The notes below the pieces were generated by a model. The model saw only the letters and a list, made by a program, of their open reading frames with translations. It searched no databases and was not told the origin of the DNA. 64,000 bases of DNA from Blastococcus saxobsidens DD2 (lineage in GTDB: Bacteria; Actinomycetota; Actinomycetes; Mycobacteriales; Geodermatophilaceae), in assembly GCF_000284015.1 (NCBI RefSeq), contig NC_016943.1, positions 2,769,541 through 2,833,540 on the forward strand, in the 5' to 3' direction. Shown one piece after another: positions 59,809 to 64,000 of the stretch. Position 1 is the stretch's first letter, and each line of letters starts with the position of its first letter. A program made the position numbers and the translations under genes.

Positions 59809-60995
59809 CGGCGCACCTCCGTCCCGGTCGTCATCCCGGTCGTCGCCCCGGTGGCCTCCGTGGTTGTCGATGGCGGCTTGTAGACGCGGCCGAGCGCCGC
59901 CTGCAGCGTCTTGTTCTTGAAGTCGTTGCTGACCGAGGTGTAGATCGCCGTCGTCGAGGCGTAGGCGTGCCCGACCTGTTCCTGCACGAACCGCTCCGGA
60001 TAGCCGAACTCGATCAGGTGCGTGACATAGGAGTGCCGCAGGCAGTGCAGCGTCAGCTCCGGGGCGAGCCCGGCGCCGGCGCGCAGCACCGCGAACCGCT
60101 TGTCCAGGTGCTTGGTCGAGACCCGGGTGAGCCGCTCGGTGACCCACAGCGCCGGATGGTCCGCGGGCCGCAGGATGGGCCGGGCCTGCTCGGCCCACTG
60201 CCGCAGCCCGGCGATCGCCCAGTCGAACTCCGGGACCGCCAGCACCGTGCGCCGGCGTGGAACGCCGCCGCGGATGGCCTTGCCGTAGCGCACGTGCACC
60301 GACCCGTAGCCGCCCCAGTCCGGCACGTGCGGGTTGGGTCGCAGGTCGGCCACGTCGAGGCGGCACAGCTCGTTGCGGCGCAGCCCGAAGGCGTAGCAGG
60401 TCTTGATCATCTGCGCGTCCCGCAGCGCGGCGAGCGCACCCTTGCGTCCGGACTTGACGATCACATCCACCTGACGGTCCAGGTGGTCGAACAACTGCTC
60501 CAGCTCGTCGTAGGACAGCGGGCGCCGGGCCGGTTGTCCCTCGTACTCGGTCAGGTGCGCGACGGTGTTCCACTCGTGACACACCTGGCTGGGCACCTGC
60601 CCGAACCGGTCGCGGCACTGCCGGGGCCACTCGTAACGGGCGTCGGTGAGGTAGTCGCAGAACATCCGCAGCGTCAGGTGGTAGCCGCGGATCGTCGCCG
60701 GCGCCATCCGCCGCTCACCGGAGGTGAGCCCGACGGTGAAGTCCTCGACGTCGGCCGGCGTCCACGACCACGGGTAGGAGCCGGCGAACTCGGTGAACCG
60801 GCGCAGCAGTGACAGCCGCGAGGAGACGGTGGCATCGGAGAGCATCCGCGACTTCTGCTGCCTGGCCCAGCCGGTCAGCATGCCCTCGAACACCGCAGCC
60901 GGCTCGTCCAGATGAGCGACGCCCTCGACCAGAACCAGTCCCGCCGAGCCCGGCACCTGCGCCAACCCCGCACCCCACCCTGTCAACGGAAACAC
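59805..60995 (-). CDS. Tyrosine recombinase/integrase (mobile element)
   Basis: 396 residues from GTG 60995. SAM-like core-binding domain at 45-140 (SSRLSLLRRFTEFAGSYPW, TIRGYHLTLRMFCDYLTDA). Catalytic domain: first Arg in CYAFGLRRNELCRLDVADL, H-x-x-R in LTLHCLRHSYVTHLIEFG and H..Y in VQEQVGHAYASTTAIYTSV, so the R-H-R-H-Y set is complete. It should carry out insertion of the 3.2-kb element. GTCAAC repeats overlap its start and lie upstream, as expected for arm-type binding sites. Confidence 0.92.
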   Translation of the reverse strand: MFPLTGWGAGLAQVPGSAGLVLVEGVAHLDEPAAVFEGMLTGWARQQKSRMLSDATVSSRLSLLRRFTEFAGSYPWSWTPADVEDFTVGLTSGERRMAPATIRGYHLTLRMFCDYLTDARYEWPRQCRDRFGQVPSQVCHEWNTVAHLTEYEGQPARRPLSYDELEQLFDHLDRQVDVIVKSGRKGALAALRDAQMIKTCYAFGLRRNELCRLDVADLRPNPHVPDWGGYGSVHVRYGKAIRGGVPRRRTVLAVPEFDWAIAGLRQWAEQARPILRPADHPALWVTERLTRVSTKHLDKRFAVLRAGAGLAPELTLHCLRHSYVTHLIEFGYPERFVQEQVGHAYASTTAIYTSVSNDFKNKTLQAALGRVYKPPSTTTEATGATTGMTTGTEVRR

Positions 60996-61114
60996 GACAA
61001 TGTCGCGTCAACGTAGCAAGAGCAGGATGGTCCCCAGGTCAGCGACGCGCGCACCGCCGACCCGCCGGCGAATAGACGTGCAGCGTGCGCCCGCAGTGTC
61101 AACTTTCCGTCAAT
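60982..61114. repeat. Four GTCAA(C/T) repeats and a palindrome at the integrase end of the element
   Basis: GTCAAC at 60982, 61007 and 61098 and GTCAAT at 61109, all in the same orientation, plus the palindrome CGACAATGTCG (60995-61005) between the first two. They flank the integrase start and reach within 12 bases of the element border. Likely recombinase-binding or autoregulatory sites. Confidence 0.5.
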
Positions 61115-62403
61115 AGGCGGCCCTTGCGCAGCTGCTGCATGATGTGCGTCGGCGGCGAGTAGTGCGGAATCTGCATCGGGTCGATGTTCCAGACCCGCGC
61201 GAGGTCCTGGATGTGGCTGTCGTTGGACCAGTTGCGGAACGCCGGCAGGTCGCCGTCCGCCCCGGCCTCGCGAGTGTTCTCCGCGGTGGGCTGGCCGTTC
61301 ATCTGCAGGATGCCGCAGCCGGGCTTGCCGAGCATGCCGCGGATGACGTTGATGTTGTTCACCGAGACGGCGGCGGCCGACGCCTGGTGGGACTGGTAGA
61401 AGCCCTGCAGCACGGTGGACAGCAGCCGCTCGGCCTGCCCGAGGATGCGGGCGGCCTCCCGGATCTGCTCCGCCGGCACGTCGCAGACCTCGGCGGCGAC
61501 CTCCGGCGGGTAGCCCTTCATCTGCTTCTCGAGCTCAGCGAAGCCGACGGTGTGCGCCTCGATGTAGGCGCGGTCGATCCAGCCGTTGGCGATGATCTCG
61601 TGGATCAGCGCGTTCATCAGCATCACGTTCGTGCCCGGGCGAGGGGCCAGGTGCACGGTGGCGGCCCGCGCGACCGGCGTCGCGCGCGGGTCGACGCAGA
61701 TGACCTTCGGCGGGTTGGGTCCGGCGAGGCGGTCGAGCACCCGCGTCCACAGCACGGTCTGGGTCTCGGCCATGTTGTGCCCGTAGAGCGCGATGACGTC
61801 GGCGTGGTCGATGTCGGTGTAGGAGCCCGGCTGCCCGTCGCAGGCAAAGGTCTCCTTGAGCGCTGCCGCCGCGGTGGCGGTGCAGAGGCGGGTGTTGCCG
61901 TCGACGTGGTTCGTGCCGATCCCGCCGTGGGCGATCAGGCCGAGCGTGTAGTACTCCTCCAGGAACAGCTGCCCGGTGGTGTAGAAGCTGATCGCACTGG
62001 GCCCCTGCTCCTCGAGCAGCTCCTTCGCCCGGCCGGCCACCGCGTTCATCGCGGTGTCCCAGTCGGTCTCGACGAGCTTGCCCTTCTTGCGGATCAGCGG
62101 CTTGGTGAGCCGCTCGGGCGAGTGGTTCGCCTGCCAGCCGAAGAGGTCCTTCGGGCCCAGCCGGCCGTGGTTGACCCGGTCGACCTCGCGACCGCGGACG
62201 CCGACGATCCGCTCGTCCTTCACGGCGATGTCCAGGGCGTCGCCGTTGGAGTGCAGGATCGACGCCGACTGCACCCAGCGGTCGACGTCGGCCTCGGTCA
62301 GGCCGTCGGCGAGGTGGGTGTCCACCCTCGGAGGCCAGCTCTCGCCTGGTCCGTACGGGGTCCGGGTGCCCCAGGGTTCCGCGATCCGGTCGATGCGCGC
62401 CAC
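61099..62403 (-). pseudogene. 5' half of the molybdopterin oxidoreductase gene, cut by the element
   Basis: From GTG 62403 (GGAGGA ahead) 426 codons encode the N-terminal half, then eight element codons and a stop at 61099. Visible pieces: GRLGPKDLFGWQANHSPERL, GKLVETDWDTAMNAVAG, SFYTTGQLFLEEYYTLG, GHNMAETQTVLWTRVLDRL. The N-terminal iron-sulfur segment is unusual: VQSASILHSNGDALDIAV has Ser, His and Asp where relatives have the Cys ligands of a [4Fe-4S] cluster. With the other half the protein would have 819 residues. Nitrate-reductase/formate-dehydrogenase superfamily; the substrate is uncertain. Confidence 0.85.
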
Positions 62404-62702
62404 GTGCGTCCTCCGGGAGTCGGTGTCGTGCGAGTCACCCGCCACTGCCCGCCCGGGGCGCGGTCGAACCCGGCCGACGACCTCCCTCGATGCGTGACAC
62501 GAGTTCGTCATATTTCGGCGCACTGCGTCACCGATCGTTGACTCGCCATACTGGCAGACCGCTCGACTCCCGGCGGACGACATCTGCATGAAGGTTGCAT
62601 TGAGAACCTTCCCGTCCGGTCCCGGCACTGGCACCCTGTGCGGGACGCCGCCGGGTCCACGCCTACCGGCGTCGGCCGCACCCGACCCACCCAGGAGGCA
62701 CG

Positions 62703-63056
62703 ATGAGCCCGTACCGCGCTATCGGCGACCCGTGGCACCTGGCATCCCGTCATCCCGAAGCGGCGCCCGGCGGGCTTCCGCCGGTGGACGACCAGGCCGC
62801 GTTCACCGAGCGGATCGACGGCCGGCTCGGAGCCATCCACGCGCAGGGGCATCTGACCGTGCGCGCCGCCGACATGGTCCGCGGCACGGTGGAGGCACTG
62901 CGCCGCAGCGGTCACGACACCGTCGTCGTCGATCTGCAGGAGGTGTCGGCGGCCGACGAGGACGGGCTGCACGCGCTGCGCTCGCTGGAGCTCAGCATCC
63001 GGGACGACGGCGGACGCCTGACCCTGGTCAACGCGCCGCGGTCGCCCGGGGTGTGA
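62703..63056 (+). CDS. STAS-like small protein
   Basis: 117 residues from ATG 62703 with CAGGAGG six bases ahead. Residues 35-112 fit a STAS/anti-anti-sigma fold: RLGAIHAQGHLTVRAADMV, DTVVVDLQEVSAADEDGLHA and LELSIRDDGGRLTLVNAPR. The position of the regulatory Ser holds Ala-Asp-Glu (AADEDG), so it is phospho-mimetic or inactive. It lies divergent from the split oxidoreductase gene. A sigma-factor partner is not nearby. Confidence 0.68.
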   Translation: MSPYRAIGDPWHLASRHPEAAPGGLPPVDDQAAFTERIDGRLGAIHAQGHLTVRAADMVRGTVEALRRSGHDTVVVDLQEVSAADEDGLHALRSLELSIRDDGGRLTLVNAPRSPGV

Positions 63057-63065
63057 CCGCGAGGG

Positions 63066-63581
63066 TCACCGCCCCACCCCTTCCACCCCCGACAACGCCG
63101 AGCCGTCCCCGTACTGCTGTGCGGACAGGATGCTGAGCGATCCGTCGCTCTCCAGCACCACGGCCGCCACCGAGGAGAGGTCGCCGGTACCCGACGAGCG
63201 GACCGCCTGCCGGATCTCGTCGAGGCTGATCCGCTCGGCCCGCATCGCATCGTGGAGCGGCTCGCCGTCGCGCAGCACCAGCCTCGGCCGGGCGGTCACC
63301 ACCGCGCGCAGCCCCGGGCGACGCGTGGTGACCCAGGCGACCGCGGTCTGCAGGACCGCCAGCAGCGCCAGCGCGAGCGCCCCTTCGGTCCACGAGACGC
63401 TCTGGCTCAGCAGGATCGTGGCCAGCGTCGAGCCCAGGGCGACGGTGACGACCAGGTCGAAGGCGTTGAGCTTGGCCAGGGTGCGCTTGCCCGTCGTCCG
63501 GAGCAGGACCACCACGGTGATGTAGGCGGCCCCGCCGACGAGCAGGACGCGGACGAGATCGGAGAAACTGTCGAACCACAT
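63066..63581 (-). CDS. YetF/DUF421 membrane protein
   Basis: 171 residues from ATG 63581. Three N-terminal membrane helices (VLLVGGAAYITVVVLLRTTG; AFDLVVTVALGSTLATILL; ALALALLAVLQTAVAWV) with the family loop RTTGKRTLAKLNAFDLVVTV, then the cytoplasmic DUF421 domain with RPRLVLRDGEPLHDAMRAER and VAAVVLESDGSLSIL. It matches YetF in order and length. Role unknown. Confidence 0.9.
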   Translation of the reverse strand: MWFDSFSDLVRVLLVGGAAYITVVVLLRTTGKRTLAKLNAFDLVVTVALGSTLATILLSQSVSWTEGALALALLAVLQTAVAWVTTRRPGLRAVVTARPRLVLRDGEPLHDAMRAERISLDEIRQAVRSSGTGDLSSVAAVVLESDGSLSILSAQQYGDGSALSGVEGVGR

Positions 63582-63590
63582 GCCCGCTTC

Positions 63591-64000
63591 CTACCCGTCG
63601 CCGCCGGACGACGACCCGGTCCGCTCCCGCGTCGCGTCCACGGCCTCGCCCTTCGGGCCGGCGACCTTCCGGTACAGCACCCGCCCCGGAGTGGCGGTCA
63701 GCCCGTGCACCAGGGTGCTGACGGCGACCACCAGCGAGCCGGCCACCAGCACCACCGGGTCGATCGACAGCCGTTCGGCCTCGAGGGTCAGGTAGAACAG
63801 CGCCGAGATCCCGATCGGGCCGAACCACCCGAGGTGGACGGCGTCCGGCCGGGCCAGCCGGAGCGGGCGGCGGAGCAGGTAGACGATCGGCGGGCGGCGC
63901 AGGAACAGGACCGCGACCGCGAACAGCAGGCCGGCCCAGCCGAGCGAGCGCCATTCCGACCACGGCAGGATCGCGCCGAACGCCAGGAACAGCGGGAGGA
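63591..64000 (-). CDS. Cation/proton antiporter, C-terminal part (5' end outside window)
   Basis: The frame enters at the right edge and ends at TAG 63591. It shows the last membrane helices of a CPA1/NhaP-type antiporter: LGWAGLLFAVAVLFLRRPP, DAVHLGWFGPIGISALFYL, SLVVAVSTLVHGLTATPG, then a short charged tail. LGWFGPIGI and STLVHGLTATP are typical of the family's final two helices. At least 250 N-terminal residues lie beyond the window. Confidence 0.8.
   Translation of the reverse strand, partial: LPLFLAFGAILPWSEWRSLGWAGLLFAVAVLFLRRPPIVYLLRRPLRLARPDAVHLGWFGPIGISALFYLTLEAERLSIDPVVLVAGSLVVAVSTLVHGLTATPGRVLYRKVAGPKGEAVDATRERTGSSSGGDG

Larger units (their letters stand above)
57905..61125. mobile_element. 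3.2-kb three-gene tyrosine-recombinase element inserted in the oxidoreductase gene
   Basis: Outside the borders, the codons CAG CTG CGC (ending at 61126) and TAC ATC GAA (starting at 57904) belong to one gene; deleting 57905-61125 restores an uninterrupted frame reading THIMQQLR-YIEEGSIRFL. The insert carries three minus-strand genes joined by GTGA/ATGA overlaps: integrase, HTH protein and zinc-ribbon recombinase-like protein. CCTATTG lies near both ends in opposite orientation (57935-57941 and 61117-61111). No target duplication or terminal transposase-type repeats are visible, which fits tyrosine-recombinase insertion as in Tn554-like elements. The exact border may shift by a base or two. 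Confidence 0.85.

Noticed and set aside
57905..61125. Classical IS element with DDE transposase
   Set aside because: The genes encode a tyrosine recombinase, an HTH protein and a zinc-ribbon protein. No long terminal inverted repeats or target duplication are visible.
1..64000. tRNA, rRNA, CRISPR array or biosynthetic megasynthase
   Set aside because: Reading both strands, I found no tRNA-like cloverleaf with CCA end, no rRNA blocks, no regular spacer array and no PKS/NRPS modules.

Overview
This 64-kb window is very GC-rich, uses GTG starts freely, and packs genes into operons whose stops and starts overlap (GTGA or ATGA). It carries mycothiol-type, SpeE/DUF350-cluster and Pao-type actinobacterial genes. 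I infer a free-living actinobacterium, most likely of the Geodermatophilaceae (Blastococcus, Geodermatophilus or Modestobacter type). I saw no tRNA, rRNA or CRISPR array, and almost all genes look chromosomal.

Layout. 0-5.3 kb: glycosyltransferases, a sugar-type dehydrogenase and a Gfo/Idh/MocA oxidoreductase, probably the edge of a surface-glycan or glycoside cluster. 5.4-6.9 kb: a divergent FolP2-like dihydropteroate synthase followed by a small DNA methylase. 6.9-11.9 kb: gene debris around an unusual hemerythrin-esterase fusion, a DUF2795 protein, a dienelactone-hydrolase-like protein and a phosphoribosyltransferase. 11.9-15.6 kb: a three-subunit molybdenum aldehyde oxidoreductase of the PaoABC type. 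15.6-21 kb: a DsbA-like protein, a solute-binding protein gene with an in-frame stop, DUF4383, an MFS exporter and a flavodoxin-like protein. 21-24.2 kb: a mycothiol-dependent isomerase-like protein, a TetR regulator, and a NlpC/P60 cell-wall hydrolase under a c-di-AMP (ydaO) riboswitch. 24.3-27.5 kb: an MFS transporter and a DrrAB-type ABC exporter. 27.7-31.4 kb: the DUF4178-DUF2617-DUF4247-DUF350-speE cluster. 31.5-33.2 kb: prfC.

33-47 kb is mixed housekeeping and accessory content: hydrolase, SDR with an in-frame stop, cyclase plus TPP enzyme, PspC protein, cold-shock protein, Mug glycosylase, phosphatase plus phosphotransferase, STAS protein, and a subtilase paired with a small I9-like protein. 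47-56 kb holds envelope functions: metallophosphoesterase, MscS channel, K+-channel-like protein, an OmpR-type two-component system with a GerMN lipoprotein, and DUF2254. 56-62.4 kb is a molybdopterin oxidoreductase gene cut in two by a 3.2-kb three-gene tyrosine-recombinase element. Removing the element restores the open frame exactly. The window ends with a STAS protein, a YetF/DUF421 protein and part of a cation/proton antiporter.

The most striking theme is gene decay with a shared pattern. At least three genes (glycosyltransferase, erythromycin esterase, maltose O-acetyltransferase), and probably a fourth, keep both their N- and C-terminal coding ends but lack the middle. Two more (SBP family 5, SDR) carry a single in-frame stop with the downstream frame intact. 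The best candidates for less-described biology are the recombinase/HTH/zinc-ribbon element, the hemerythrin-hydrolase fusion and the subtilase/I9-like pair.
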